A stretch of 64,000 nt of DNA. It comes from Hydra vulgaris (taxonomy: Eukaryota > Cnidaria > Hydrozoa > Anthoathecata > Hydridae). Position 1 is the first letter of the stretch. Each line of letters begins with the position of its first letter. This document shows, piece after piece, positions 21,670 to 34,690 of this stretch. The notes under the pieces are model-generated. The model was not told the origin of the DNA. It saw only the letters and a list, made by a program, of their open reading frames with translations, and did not search any database. The stretch is from assembly GCF_038396675.1 (NCBI RefSeq), contig NC_088923.1, positions 192,501 through 256,500 on the forward strand, given 5' to 3'. A program made the position numbers and the translations under genes.

Positions 21670-22268
21670 TATTTTTGCGGCAATATCAATTGAAATATTT
21701 TTGACTGAAGCAGTTTGTTTTCCCGGTCAATTAAAGAAAGAATTTGACACCAAAAATCCAACAAACATAGAAAACTGAAATCAATTTGAATGATGAGCTC
21801 TTTTGCACTGCAAACTGAGACAGGATTTGTCTTGGGAGTGTGAATTATGGATTCCAAAACTTGAAGAACTTCTTTTATTTGTCTGTGTAGTGGGATGATT
21901 GCTTCTTTTTTGGCAGACCATCTTGTATCACTATTTCCCTTTAGTGACATGGTCAATGTAAACATCAGTTTTTCCCATCTTAAGGTAGAACTTGAGATAA
22001 AGTTAAAGATGGCTTGAACTTTTCCAAAGAATGTAATCATGAGTGGGGAAACCTCAGCAGCATGAACACCAACAAGATTTAAAGTGTGAGCTGCGCATGG
22101 AACAAATCTTGCTGCCTCATTAAGAGAATGGATGTGAGCTTTGACGTCAGTTATTTCTGTTGCATAACCTTTTTCGGTTTTTTGGTGAGATTCAATGAAG
22201 TCCACAAAGCTTTCCTTAATTGTGCAGGTTTCATCACTAATGTAGACATACCTGATGATCTGAGTCAT
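21669..22268 (-). pseudogene. hAT transposase, catalytic middle
   Basis: A 199-residue frame with FVPCAAHTLNLVGVHAAEVS (55-74), FNFISSSTLRWEKL (89-102) and SLKGNSDTRWSAKKEAI (108-124): the conserved CxxH and SxTRW blocks of the RNase H-like fold and its insertion domain in ZMYM1-type hATs. It starts inside the domain; the first catalytic Asp must lie upstream in the broken region. Confidence 0.88.
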
Positions 22269-22747
22269 CTGCTCTTTGTGGGAGGCATCTGGAGTGCAGT
22301 TAAACAGAACAGAGTAGAATTTAGCTTCTTTGATGTTTGAAAAATTTCGTTCCTGACTTTCTGCCCAAGTAACTCAATCAGCACATTTTGAATTCGAGAA
22401 GAAAATTAGGATGCTGTGGTTTTTTTTGCTCTAACGGATGCAATGTGTTACAGCCACTAAAGGATAATAATGGCTAATCAACTCAATTAAGCTCAGAAAA
22501 ATGCCACTGTTTTGTTGACCGATGTCTTCTGTTGTTTCCTGAAGGGCAAGATTGTTTTTGGCACAGAAAAAAATTGCATCAACAATCACTTTCAAGATGT
22601 TTCTCCACTTTTTAATCTCTCCACTGATAACTCTCTGCAGATCAGAATCCAGGGTCTTTCCTTCCTTGAGGTTTTTTTCAAGAGTTTTCCAATCAGAATA
22701 GCATCTTTGGTGTTCATTGCTGTTTTCATGTTCAGGAATTCTTGGGT

Positions 22748-23473
22748 TTAGTTTCTACCGGTCTCAAAACCCTTTGGACCCTTCTGAGAAATTGTTGGCT
22801 TTTGTTGTTGAAAATAACAAACCGCAAAGACAAAATAAAGAATATTTTTTGTTGCGGTACAGCAGCCAAGTGCGAACAAATTTTTTACCATTGGGATGAA
22901 TTTTTTCATATCATTTTTAGCTGAAGTGTCGCATTCTGTTGTCAAAATCACACAGCGTGCTTGGGAAAAATTCTCTTCTGTCTTGCTCTGGCCCATGCTC
23001 AATCAAAAAGCATTGTCTTGTTTTGTCCATTATTTTAGGCAATGTTGCTGGATCCCTATGTTGAAAATTTTCTTGCGAGGCCACTGGATTTCTGAGATTT
23101 CTGAATGAAGTTTATCCTCTTCCATTTCAGCTGGGCCTGAAAGCTGGGCATTTCCATCTTCCCTTGTTGGTTCTGAATCAGTTGTGTAAAATTCTTCTTG
23201 ACTTTGGCTGATAAAAATCTCCTCTTCAATTAATTCCAAATGATGATCTGTACTTAAGTCAATTATAGGATCTGTTGAATTGTCATTAACTTCAATACAA
23301 ATATCCTCTGAAATAATTTGTTTTTCCACTGAGTTTGTTACCAACCACTTTTTGAAACAGTTTTGTAGTTTCTCATCACTTTCTCGGCGCTGTTTTCTTT
23401 TCTTCTTAAATTCAGCGCCAGATAATTTTTTGGTTCGATTCATAATAGAATCATAATGTTCAAAAATTATCAA
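22748..23473 (-). pseudogene. hAT transposase, N-terminal and zinc-finger region
   Basis: The frame at 23,473-23,030 opens with MNRTKKLSGAEFKKKRKQRR (residues 11-30), the basic start common to ZMYM1/TTF-type hAT proteins, then an acidic linker. The frame at 23,002-22,748 carries scattered Cys/His (CCTATKNILYFVFAVCYF) that may be the decayed TTF zinc finger. The pieces are out of frame with each other. Confidence 0.7.
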
Positions 23474-23703
23474 AGGTATGTTAGTGTTAAAGGGAGCTCT
23501 TTTGTTCAGTAAATGAGCTTTAATATTTAGGAGTTTGTGTCAAGAGACGGAATTTTAATTAATTTTCTTATCAACAGCAGCGACGCCGTGAAAATTTGTT
23601 TCATAAACTGATTATTGTTTTTTTAATTTATTAAAATTTGCGCCCTCCCAATTTCGGCGCCTCAGGCCGCGGCCCGGCCGGCCCCACCCTTGGTACGGCC
23701 CTG

Positions 23704-23826
<123 letters not shown>

Positions 23827-24028
23827 TTCGAGAAAAAGAAAATTTTTTTTTTTTTTTTTTACATTGAATTTTTTTTAGATTTAAAAATTACTAAATAGTT
23901 TTATAAATTGGATAAAAAAATTATTGTTGATTTTGTTAGGGAAAGAGATGTTTTAATTAAGGTATATTGAATTATTTCTAATTTCTAGTAACAATAATTT
24001 TAATGTCTAATTTGTACTATGTGCCAAA

Positions 24029-24155
24029 TACACACACACACATACATACACACTTACACACACACACTTACACCCACTTACACACATACACACAAACACA
24101 AACATACACACACACCACAATTAAAACATACACACACAAAAACACATACACACAA

Positions 24156-24206
<51 letters not shown>

Positions 24207-24209
24207 ACA
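24029..24209. repeat. (CA)n microsatellite, impure
   Basis: Imperfect CA repeats with CATACA and CTTACA interruptions, becoming pure near 24,156-24,205. The HTHTHT frames are artefacts. Confidence 0.95.
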
Positions 24210-25404
24210 ATTGAGTGCACAAGCGGTGAGTCCTCCGTCTAAAATGGATATGGCGGGAGATGCAGGTGGTAATTATTTTTCCTGGATTTCGCCATTTTTT
24301 TGATATTTAAATAAAAAAACTCATGTATAAAAAAAAATCGATTACGTTTTAGTAAAGTTTTTTAAGTTTGACACTGTCATGTTTTGTATCATATCATAAA
24401 TACATCAGAAAAACAATCGCCACCAACAGTTGTTTTTCTGAGATTTATTCAAGAATTGTTACGTTTTCTAGAAAAAACTGTAAAAAAGAATGTTGCATTT
24501 GACCAAGTTTTTTTAAACTATTTTAGTATATATTTAGCATTTTATTAAAATAACTGATTACTTTTATAACTATTTTGTTTCAAATTTTTCCTCTTTTTCA
24601 TATATAAAAAGTTAATTTTTTACTCTTCTTTGTAATTTTTTTTTTCTACAAAAAATCACACAGAGTAACACTGTTACTAAGTTGAGTAACACTGAAATCC
24701 TAGTGAAAGAGCAAATTGTAAGAAATGTTTTTTGTAATTAAAACTCGAATGAAGAAGTTCAATACTTTAAAAGTTATTTTTGTTTTAAGTAATTCAAATT
24801 TAAACAAACAAATCCCTATCCCAAGTTTTATAAACATTTATATTCATAAAGTAAGATTTATTTAAATTATTTTACATATATAAGTTAAAAATATAATTAT
24901 AAAAATATTGTGTTATATTTTTTTTTAGTTATAGATTTTTGCTCAAGGCATTCAAAAATACTACTCTTATCACTTGACAGTGTCAAGAAATGCAGTACAG
25001 TTATGTAGTCATTTAAAATAATTACCTTGTAAATTGTTGACTTTTAGAGTTAAAATGGATGCTGTTTAAAGCAAAATCATCTACATCAAATGATTGTAGA
25101 TCATTATAATTTCTTTTGTCTACCAAAAAAAAACAAGATTCATGACTTGTCTCTTATATTTGGTCAAAGTAGGTATTCAAATATAACATCTTTTTAGATT
25201 TTTGAAAAACTTAAATTTTGTTACAAAGGAAATAAAATGTTTTTATAAAACAATTTTTTTAATTGAAACTTCAATTTAGTGTTAATAACTAGTTTGGGAT
25301 ATATTTAGTCATTGGCATACAAATGAGGCAAGGCGAGGTGCAACTTCTCCCCAACCCTTTTTCCTCGACCCCACCTCTACTTAACAATTTTTTTTTTTAA
25401 AACA
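24210..25404. other. AT-rich spacer, nothing recognised
   Basis: A small GC-richer patch at 25,315-25,375 stands out, but no terminal repeat, exon or element could be supported. Confidence 0.45.
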
Positions 25405-26265
25405 AAACTGCTTTCAACAAGGTTGCAAGCAACCAATTATTAGAGTTGGAAGTTACTGAAAGAGAAAAGATGAAGATTGTAGAGCAAAATAACGATTATA
25501 AAAATCAAAGAATTGCAAATTAAATAAGTCAGGAAAGCAAGGTAAAGGAAGCAAATTCCAAAGAACTGATGTTCGAGGAAAAAAACTAGACACATTTTTG
25601 GAGCACATAGGAACAGTCACAGAAAAGGGATGAGATTTATTTGAATGACGAGTAACATGAGAATGAATTTAAGTAGATGGCACAAGAGACGCTAGCTCTT
25701 TAGAGCAGTGCCCATTAAAGTATTTGTATAGAAGAGATAGAGAAGCATCATTGTGATAATTTGATAATGGTTAAAGTTTGCCTGCAAGAGCAGGTCCAAC
25801 TATGTTTACAATGCGTTTTTGTACCTTAAAAAGAAAGGGCATCATTAGAAGATCTGCCCCAGATATGGCAACAGTATTCCATACAAGGCCGGATTTGAGA
25901 TTTATAGAGATAGAAAATAGAATCCGGAGTAAGAAAGTGTCAAGCTCAATAAAGAGATGCAACCTTAGCAGATGCTAATTTTGCAACTGATTTGATATAT
26001 GGTTTCCAAGAAAGATTGGAAGCAAGAGTTAATCCTAGAAAATGAAAGGCAGATCACTCATTGAGTACATTACCGTTAATAAATCTTGGAAAATCTAAAT
26101 TATTGCGATAAAAAATGGCTGAAAAAAGTTAAGTTTAATCTGAATTAGAGTTCACCAGTCACTGTGACCCCCATGCTGTAGCAGAAGTGAGATCCTTTAC
26201 AAGCACAAATGCCCCCTCCAAGCAACCAGAAAGTTTTTGCTTCTTATCATGACAAGTTTAAATGG
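25405..26265 (-). pseudogene. CR1/L2-like LINE copy C, RT C-terminal part and 3' end
   Basis: Base-by-base resemblance to copy A (7985-8835) in the same orientation. It includes a KCVxNIVGPALAGKL-type block near 25,820-25,770, the EELVSLVPST segment near 25,690, and the same 3' end with GGTTGCTTGCAACCTTG near 25,420. It is 5'-truncated at about 26,265 and broken by stops. Confidence 0.78.
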
Positions 26266-26274
26266 TAGAATAAA

Positions 26275-28705
26275 TGGTAAATATCAAAGTATTAACAGTG
26301 CCATGTTGCACATGGATGGTGTCCCTGTTTGTACTTTTGGTGTGCATTACGCAGGTCACATTTGGAGCCTTTTGTTACGGCTTAGGGTTTATTAATAGTA
26401 ATGAGGCATTTGGTTGGGCTATTAAACAGTGTTTTGAGTACTATCTATGCTTTGAGTCAAGTTCTTCAAAAAATTTAAAAATAAATAAATCCTCAAAAAC
26501 TGTGAAACACAAAAAACCATCATCATTACCAAGTTCTCTAAACCTATTATTCACTAATATTCGTGGTCTTCAAAATAACTTTTTTTCTGTTGAGTCCTAT
26601 CTTTTGCAAAGTTCACCAGACCTACTTGCTCTTTGTGAGACCAATTTGAGTTCAGCTGTCTTTACTTGCGATCTTGGTGTTGATGATTATCTTCCTTTAA
26701 ATCGTAAAGACTCCATTAGTGACTGGCCTGGGCATTAATGTTCGTAAGAATTCACCGATTTGTTATGAAACTAGGTTTGAATCCACAAACTATTCTTTTG
26801 TATGCTTTCGTTTAGCACCACTTCACTTTATTGCCTTATTCTTTGTTCTATATCGCTCTCCTTCATCTCAAAACTGCACTCTTTATGATGTTATATCTGA
26901 TTATATTGACCGAGCCCTCTCTCTTTATCCATCAGCTAATAAAGTTATTGTTTGCGACTTTAATGCTCACTACTCTGAATTGCTTGGCTCTAGTGTCAGT
27001 GACTCTGCAGGCATTAAAGCCCAGAACTTTTGCCATTCTCAATTCGAATAATAATAATGTTATGTAATCGCCAGTTAGAAAACAAAAATTTTACAATCGT
27101 AATTAATAAAAGAAAAATTTACATGACTGGGGCTAGAAGAAGACAAAATTAGTCTTATCATTAAGCCTAGAACCCTAATCCCTAACTCAAATATTCAACT
27201 TTCCAACTTGCTTTCCAGACAACCCGAATTCTTCTCTACTCCACTTATGTCTTGTTTTTGATCCTTATCAGTACTCAGTTTCTCCACATTCACCTTAAGG
27301 TGCTTCTGATCACAGTTTGATCTCTTTAAAACTAATCTCATTTTTCTTCATCACCTGAATCCCCCTATTATTGCACCTCTTACAGCTACCTTAAAGCTGA
27401 CTGGAATTCTTTCCGTGATTTTTTTTGTGATAGCCTTTGGGTAGAGATCTTTACTCTTCCTGTCTACAAATGTGCCTCTCACATAACTTCGTGAATTCAA
27501 GCTGGCATGAAATCTTTTGTTCCAACTCGACAATTCCAGGTCAAACCTCACTCTCCACCATAGTTTTCCTCACACTGTGCTGCTACGATTGCCAATCGAA
27601 AGTGTTACTTCCATATCTATTAGCAAAACAATTCTCCAGAAAACAGATGTCTTTATTGCTGCTAGAAACCATTGTAAAAAGGTTTTGACTAACGCCAAAG
27701 CCCGCTTATCTAAAAAATCTGGAGAATCTTTAACAGTATTAATAATAAGGGCAAATCTTTAATTCCACCTCTCTTGTATGGTTCAGACTTTGTCACCTCA
27801 CTTAAAGACAAAGCTAAATTGTTTGCTAAAAACTTTTCATCAATATCATCTCTTGATTCCACTAGTTGCGTTCTACCTGATATTGCCAACAAACAGGTTG
27901 ATCCATTGCTTGACATTCGTATCACTCCAGCTTCTGTATCTAAACTGATTTCTTGCCTAAACTCTTCTATGGTTTGTGGCCCTGACAACAGACCTGTTAT
28001 TGTCTTTCAGAAGGCTCTCCAGAGCTGTCATTTATACTCCTAAAACTATTCAACAAGTGTTTATTAGAGTAGTGTTTTCCAGCCTGCTTGGAAGCGGCAT
28101 CTGTTATCCCTTTCTTTAAAAATTCAGAAGAGCAATCTGATTTGTCTAACTACCGTTTTTAACAACAACGTCTAACTGACAAGGTTTTTGAATCTTTAAC
28201 AAACACCTAATTTCTCATCTTGAGTGTAAAAACTTACTTTCTGACCATCAATATGGTTTTCGATCTTTTTGTTCAACAGCTGCTTTTCCTGACAGTAATA
28301 ACCGATAGGTTTTATCCTGCATTAGATAAAGTTGAAGAGGTTAAGGCCATCGCTCTTGACATTTCAAAAGCTTTTGATAAAGTTTGGTATGCTGGTCTTT
28401 TCCATAAGCTTTCTTCTTATAGTGTATTTGGCAACATCTTTAAAATTATTGATTTCTTCCTTTCCAATTGTAGTATAAAAGTTGTCCTCGATCGACAGCA
28501 CTCTTCTTCTTATTCTGTAACTTCAGGGGTTTTTTAAGGTTCTATCCTTGGCCCTATACTCTTTTTATTTACATTAACGAATATGCAATCCTTCAAGTCG
28601 TCCGTCAATCATTATCTTGCTCAACAATCTTCATCTTTTCTCTTCCAGTAACTTCCAACTTTAATTAGTGGTTGCTGGCAACCTTGTTAGAAGCAAAGAC
28701 GTTTA
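26275..28705 (+). pseudogene. CR1/L2-like LINE copy D, endonuclease to 3' end
   Basis: The longest copy of this family. The apurinic-type endonuclease starts near 26,545 (LLFTNIRGLQNNFFSVESYL, PDLLALCETNLSS) and continues after a frameshift (FIALFFVLYRSPSSQN, KVIVCDFNAHYSELLG). The linker and RT follow: VSKLISCLNSSMVCGPDNRP, AIALDISKAFDKVWYAGLFH and HSSSYSVTSG before GSILGPIL. An internal deletion near 28,590 removes the catalytic FADD region and joins directly to the shared 3' end (28,640-28,705). The plus copy and the minus copy C stand back to back, yet both have 3' ends, so they are separate insertions. Confidence 0.85.
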
Positions 28706-28734
28706 AAAAAAAAATCAATAATATCAAAGTGCAT

Positions 28735-29165
28735 AAATGTGCAAAAATATAGTATTTACAAATGCATTGTTTCCTCACAAAACAACCCTGATAAACAATA
28801 TATTGGCTTTATTGAGGGTGAATGGAAAAAATGTTATGTCAACCACAAACAAACTTTTAAACATAAAAAATACTCAAAAGAGACTATGCTGTCAAAATAT
28901 ATTTGGAACTAAAAGCAAGAAATATTAGTTTTAAATTAAACTAGTCTATTTTTAAAATTTATTTTTTTATTATTTACTAAAACTGTGCCTGCCTTTAATA
29001 ACATTTCCAAAAAATGTATTCTATGTTTACATGAAAAATTTGAAATTATTACTCATTTGGATTAAGAAAGTTTACTAAGCAAAAAACTAAAAATTAATTT
29101 TTAAATGCAGACATGATAATAAGTACATTTAAAAAATTGTAAAAACAAATGATAGAACTATACTT
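28735..29165 (+). pseudogene. Penelope-like element, GIY-YIG endonuclease remnant
   Basis: Across frames it reads YIGFIEGEWKKCYVNHKQTF and ETMLSKYIWELKARNISF, the core of the GIY-YIG nuclease carried by Penelope-like elements. After a deletion comes the tail around 28,995-29,160, which matches 35,140-35,290 (KFEIITH.., CRH.NKF-type block). The nuclease half retained here is the part deleted from the copy at 34.7-35.4 kb. Stops and frameshifts break it. Confidence 0.75.
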
Positions 29166-29647
29166 ATTGTTTGTCATGTTGTTTTTATTTGTACATTAGA
29201 AATTAGCTAAATTTAAATTTTTTTCTTCTAATATTAGCATTCAATTTAGGCATTTGATATAAGCAAATGAATGCTAATATTAATAAAAATTTTAGTCATC
29301 ACCAGAGAGATTGAAATACGGCAAAAATGTGCCCATAAAGAATTGCCTTAATTTAGAAAACAGAGAAAAAAAGCATATATTTATATACAGCAATGCAGAG
29401 CGTGACAAATCGTTTTTTTTAACGGGCGATAACTTTCCTATCTTAAATTATTGACAAACTTCTCATTTAAGTGATACATGCCAAATAAGTGAGTTATTTC
29501 AATAAATTTTTATTTTAGTTTTTTCACGCATTTGCAAAGTGCGTGCAAATTATTGATATTATTAACTTGTATACTTATCCAACAATTGTAAACTGTTATC
29601 CAAACATACAAAACTTTTTTTTTTTCAATTTAGTTCGTTAAATTTAT
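29166..29647. other. spacer with a 15-bp hairpin
   Basis: Nothing coding is recognised. Arms 29,229-29,243 and 29,268-29,282 (TAATATTAGCATTCA) are exact reverse complements with a 24-base loop. Confidence 0.6.
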
Positions 29648-30900
29648 TTATTCATAAAGTGTACGTATAAACGTGAAGAAATTAAAATAAACGTAACTAA
29701 AGAAATAAATGGCAAAATGACGTCTCATTAATATGTATATATTAATTTTTATATTTATAAAAATAGATTTAAGAATCGCTAGAACTTTTTTTAATTTAAG
29801 GCCATCCAAATGTCTAATACCAACCGCTGCATCAATCCAATTTTTGACATGTTTTTGGGGCAAAAAGTCTTCAATTAACTGGCCATCAAGCTTTATACGC
29901 ATAATATCTTCGAAGGTGTCATCATTTAATGAAGTTCGCAAAATATTATTTTGTAAGTTCATACAATAAAAACTGCGTTTGTAACTCACCGCTGAAAGTT
30001 AGCATAATCTCTAACAAGACATTTATACTTGCTAATTCAGGTTCATTTTAACGCAAGATATCTCTATAAATGCTAAAAAGTAAATGTGTCCTTAGTTTAG
30101 AGACTTTATCCCTGAACAAAGGCCACTGCAATACACATAAGTTAGAAGTTTCTCTGCTTATCATATTTTTATTTTCATAAAAGTTGCTAACACTTTTTAT
30201 TTCATTAAATCCCCATTTTTTTGTCTCTAGCAAACCTGAAAAGGATTTTGGCCAGTTTCGACAATCAAAGACTGTGCTTAAAGATTTTAATGGCTCTTGA
30301 TTGAAATTGCGGGGGAATCGCTTGTCTATATATTCTTTTGCTCCGTCAATAATTTTAATAAAATTTTTTTTATAATCAAAATCAAAATTATCATTTGGTT
30401 GTTGTCTAACAATCTTGCCAATTCTCTTTAAATTACGCTTTTTTAATGCTGTTAAATCAATAGTGTAGATTAACTGATCTTATTTTACTTTTAGATTATC
30501 TAGTAAATGTACAATATTCGAACCTGGATTAACTAATGATGCATCTAGTACAGCAATTCTTACATCATCTTTACGCGGAATCTCACAGATTAAATTTTCT
30601 TCTTTTTGAAACTCCAATGACAATGTTGTTAGTAATGTAACAATATCTTGAATAAAATGTAAATAAAATAAAAATTGTGGGTCTTTCATGAAACACAAAA
30701 TTCCTTCAGCTTTCTGTGCAGTTTCGTCTTTCTTCTTTGCCTTGCTTTCTAAATCATAAATAATAACTTTATAGTCAGTTTCAAGTAATCTTAACGCCCT
30801 TTCCCGGCTAGCTGACCAACAAATATTTTTTAATCTACCAACCTGTTTAAACTCTTCATCTAAAAAGATGCTATTTCTTTCAGTTCCTTTCTTCACTGTG
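29648..30900 (-). pseudogene. hAT-domain protein relic (KIAA1586/ZNF862-like)
   Basis: Broken minus-strand frames give the C-terminal half of a hAT-derived protein. The frame at 30,896-30,480 has CWSASRERALRLLETDYKVI, FLFYLHFIQDIVTLLTTLSL and FQKEENLICEIPRKDD. Pieces at 30,233-30,048 and 29,989-29,648 continue, the last with LRTSLNDDTFEDIMRIKLDG and HVKNWIDAAVGIRHLDG, which follow the dimerisation block in the KIAA1586/ZNF862-like group. The usual CERSFS motif is degraded (SYKRSFYC). No terminal repeats were seen, so it may be an old element fragment or a retrocopy. Confidence 0.75.
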
Positions 30901-31691
30901 ATGAATAATAGTAAAAAAGAAATAAACTATTGATGTTGTCATAAAACTCCTTCAAATAAATATCAATCTTTATTGAGCCTACACAGAAAGTTTTAATCTA
31001 TGCACCACGCAGTGGGTATATACTATACTGGGGTTTTTATTAATAATGTAGATAGTAAAAATTCGATCTAACTTTAAAACTAAAACTTAAACTTTTATTC
31101 TACCTGACTTTATATTATAACTAGATCTTATTCATGGCCAATAATTGTTTGACATTTAGCCACAATTTGGTCATTATTTATGGGTAGCAAAAGCAACAAA
31201 AATGACAACATAAACACTACCAAATGAAGTAATTTTAATTTCAAATCAAAGTAAAATGTTTTTATTAATGGAATAAAACAATACAACTGAATTCAATTTT
31301 ATGATTGTTGTTAAACAAGATAAAGCAGCGAAAAGCTTTTTGTTTTAATGGTATCAGGTTTTTTTTTTCAAGAATATTTGCCAGTAAACACAAAGGTTTT
31401 TTTTTTCAAGAATATTTGCCAGTAAACACAAAATTAGTATAATATTCAAACTCAGATAAAATAAAGTAGCGATAATCTTATGTAGCAAACTAAGGTTCCA
31501 AATGTAAAAGTTGGATTATATTTTCATTTGAAAAAATTCAGAAAACCACTAAATATTACAAACTAAATATTAAAGACAATAAACTTGTATGAAAAGTGGC
31601 TAGGTATTGGTGCTGGCCAGGTGTAGGTGGTTTTACCCTATACGCAAACCCTTAAAAAGTTTTAAAAAGCTTTTTTGTATTTTTTTTATAG
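30901..31691. repeat. spacer with a 40-bp tandem duplication
   Basis: A block ending TTTGCCAGTAAACACAAA occurs twice in tandem at about 31,350-31,427 with essentially no divergence. The rest is AT-rich without recognised features. Confidence 0.6.
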
Positions 31692-32325
31692 CAAACAATA
31701 CATTTAAGAAGAAAAAGCGAGCAGGCAATAATAGTTCCCAGGCTGATAGAGATGTTACTAAATCAAACAAGAATGTGGAGAACACAGCTCCACCCAGAAT
31801 GCGCAAACTGCCTAACAGATACAGTGAATTTGTTATGTCATCTAATAACACAAGCTCAACAGTGCTGCTGTTGTTTTTGACCAAGTTCTCTCCGTCGCAG
31901 TGGATAGCCAACCTGGACCAATTGAATCCAGCATTGGGGACAAAGTTGCAGCCAACATGGAACCAACAACAATCAAAACCGGCATCAAAGATGCAATAGC
32001 AGCTGACTTCCAGCCTGCACCTGTTAAATCCAGCATTGAGGAAGCAATCTCAGCTAACATCCAGCCAGTATTAGTCGAAACCTGCAGCGAGAGCACGTAG
32101 TAACAGCTGAATTTGAAACACAACCAATTGATTAGACATCAAAGATGGAGTCGCAGCTGACTTCGAGCCACCACCAATTAAGTCAAACATCGACAACACA
32201 GTCACAGCCGACATCTAGCCAGCATTAGTCAAAACCTTCAGTGAAGACGCAGTCGCAGCAGACATCAATGCAGCACCAATCAAAACCTGCTTTGAAAACA
32301 CAGTAGTAGACAGCCAGCTGCCGGC
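31692..32325 (+). pseudogene. degenerate exon with 51-bp coding repeats
   Basis: A polypyrimidine acceptor (TTTTTTTTATAG, ending 31,691) opens a basic segment with NTAPPRMRKLPNRYSEFVMS. After a frameshift near 31,860 a tandem series of 17-residue (51-bp) units follows: PIESSIGDKVAANMEPT, TIKTGIKDAIAADFQPA, PVKSSIEEAISANIQPV (31,918-32,070) and about five more decayed units to 32,325, with stops. The consensus is roughly PIKSSIEDAVAADIQPA. The protein is not recognised; it could be a repeat-bearing gene exon gone to ruin, or part of an element. Confidence 0.5.
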
Positions 32326-33059
32326 AATTTATATACAAATTACGTACGCCTAGAGCGATTTTGGTTTTCTTTCCTAAAAATTTTTTTTTTACTCAAAATA
32401 AAATATTAAATAAACGTGTATTAAATAAGGCTGTCTCAAGAATTTGCACAAAACCTAAGTTAAACTTGTTTTTATAACGCAAGTTGATTGCAGCAATATT
32501 TTTTGATAAATGATATATACAACAATATATTTTTAACAAATAGTGTTTGGAAAAATAATCTTTGCTTTCAAACAAAATGGCTTATAAAATAATAATTTTT
32601 AGTAAATAAAGTAGATAAATTACCGTAATTTTTTTATTTGTTACTCACAAATTTTTTTTAAAATAAAATTTTTTAGTTGCAAATTTTTAAAACTGATTAT
32701 TTAAGAAATAACAATTTTAAAAAAATTTAACATATTTGAATTCTTTTATACAAATGTCGAGAAAAAACAATTTTTGATATGAAAATTTTTTTTCTAATGT
32801 AATATTAAATTTAATTATTTAATATAAAAAAAAAATGAAAGAAATAAACATTTTGTAACAATAAAAAACGAGTTAAACAATATTTAACTTGTTTTGCGGT
32901 AAATAATATTATTGCAGTAATTTAAAAAAGTTAATGTCTTTAAAAAATAAAAAGATAAAAAGAATTTTATGACGTCAAATTCAGATTAAGCTAATGCGTT
33001 AAGCATTTGTTATTTAAAACAAGGCCTGCAAATGAATATTGAATTATTGACATTGATCA
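32326..33059. other. AT-rich spacer, nothing recognised
   Basis: Extremely AT-rich, no exon or element could be supported. Confidence 0.5.
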
Positions 33060-33830
33060 ATGAATGCATTGCCATCGGTGATCTGGAAAATAGCTTCATT
33101 GCAGACAGCAATAACAGCATCTCTTTCAATTCTGATTGAATTCGTAGACGAGGACACGGTTGACATCAACATCCAACCAGCACCAATCGAGGTACAGTCG
33201 ACATCCAGCCAGGATCAATGCTTGGTGAAGACAGCGGCACAGCTGTAATTGAGCAGAATAATGGAACTCTGAAAAAAATACGATTGCTAGAAAAGTGGAA
33301 AAAAAAAATGTTAGGAAGACATCAAGTCGGCAAAAAAAAAACGTCAGTGTTTTCGGGTGGAAGTCTATAATTGAAACTGGAAGACCTAAAAGACCATATA
33401 AAGTAAGACAAATGAGTAACAGTGAAATGTGGATTGCAAAAAACTAAGTGGCATGCTTATGAAGAACTGAACTTGTGATGAAAATGGTGACACAGTGAAT
33501 TGGCTAAAAATAAAAGGCTGAGTTATTAAAATGCTAACACCAGTTTTATTCAGTTCAAGTACATGTATGGGGACAATTTCAAGAAAACTTTTGTGAGCAA
33601 ATGCAAAAGCAAAGGGCGTCCACAGAAGTATGTAGAACCCTGTCTACAACCAGCACACAAGGCGTTACTACCCATTTCAGCTGCAACCATCTCCTTAGCT
33701 TGTGTAAAGCATGCGTCATACCCACTCAACATAAACTGTTTTTTGATAATCTCCCTGTATCAGTCACAGTCACAAAAGACTATTGATGACAATTCCGACA
33801 TTGAAAAGACTGAATGACAGTGATAACTCT
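33060..33830 (+). pseudogene. further degenerate pieces of the 51-bp repeat gene
   Basis: The frame at 33,060-33,248 includes VDEDTVDINIQPAPIEVQST, one more unit of the 17-residue repeat. It is followed by lysine-rich broken frames and a short open stretch at 33,563-33,817 with SKCKSKGRPQKYVEPCLQPA. The order and same strand suggest the tail of the gene at 31.7-32.3 kb, but joins could not be demonstrated. Confidence 0.3.
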
Positions 33831-33837
33831 GATTATA

Positions 33838-33908
33838 AAAGTTGTCAAAGTTGCAATGCTGTATGAAAATTATCAAAGTTGTCAAAGTTGCAATGCTGTA
33901 TGAAAATT
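33838..33908. repeat. short tandem duplication (about 35 bp)
   Basis: TTGTCAAAGTTGCAATGCTG plus flanking bases occurs twice in tandem, followed by a shorter partial copy. Confidence 0.8.
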
Positions 33909-34009
33909 GCAAATTATAACCAAATAAAGTTGATTATAATTTTAATTATTTTTTGTTATTGGGCGTTATTTATTGTGTGTATGGTGTGTGTAATGCATAG
34001 CTAGCATAG

Positions 34010-34690
34010 GAAGTTGGTAATTGTTATAATAATTATGTAATAACTGTAGAATTTTGCAACCAGGAAGTTGCATTAACTACATTAGATAATTAAAAACCCC
34101 AGAAAAGAATTTTTTAGAACTTGAATAAACTTGGACTGGTCATTTTTTTTTATAGTTTTTAAAAAGGAACTTATTTTTATGTCTGCATTTAGAAATTAAT
34201 TCTGATTTTTCATTCAGTAAATTTTCTTGATTTAAATGAGTAATAATTTCAAATTTTTCTTGTAAACATAGTATACATTGTAATGTAGATATATGCCTGC
34301 GCTGGTGTTACTGTTTCAATTCTAGCATGTAAATTAATTGTTTTAGCAATGTTTTTGCGGCCTTCTAAATTAATTGAATTTTCTAAGTTGTTTGGGGCTT
34401 TTGCATAGTTATTAGAAATATTTTTGCGCAGTAATTTATGGTGATTAGCTTGGGCAATTTGGTATATGTTGCTTGTTTTATCAGCAAAAACTAAAATATT
34501 AGGGTTTGATTTTATATTATTAATGTCTAACTTGAGTTCCTTTTGGAAATCATTATTAATATTTCGGAATTTTATTGGTTTAATCAAGTGTAATAAATTA
34601 TTTTCAAAGTTTTCTAGGTTAGGAATAAATGGTGTGGCAGTTTTTGTTTTATATTCAAATTTTTATTTTTCTTTATTTTTAATTATAGGA
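34010..34690 (-). pseudogene. Penelope-like element, inverted left half
   Basis: Minus-strand translation gives the N-terminal region of a Penelope-like protein: MIKPIKFRNINNDFQKELKL, then LVFADKTSNIYQIAQANHHK and SINLEGRKNIAKTINL (34,587-34,300). It jumps directly to the C-terminal tail and 3' UTR (34,262-34,010). The whole RT core is deleted. Its last 250-280 bases are the inverted partner of 35,150-35,440. Confidence 0.8.

Noticed and set aside
25405..28705. Twin-primed inversion of a single LINE (copies C and D back to back)
   Set aside because: Both pieces carry their own complete 3' end, so they are better explained as two insertions.
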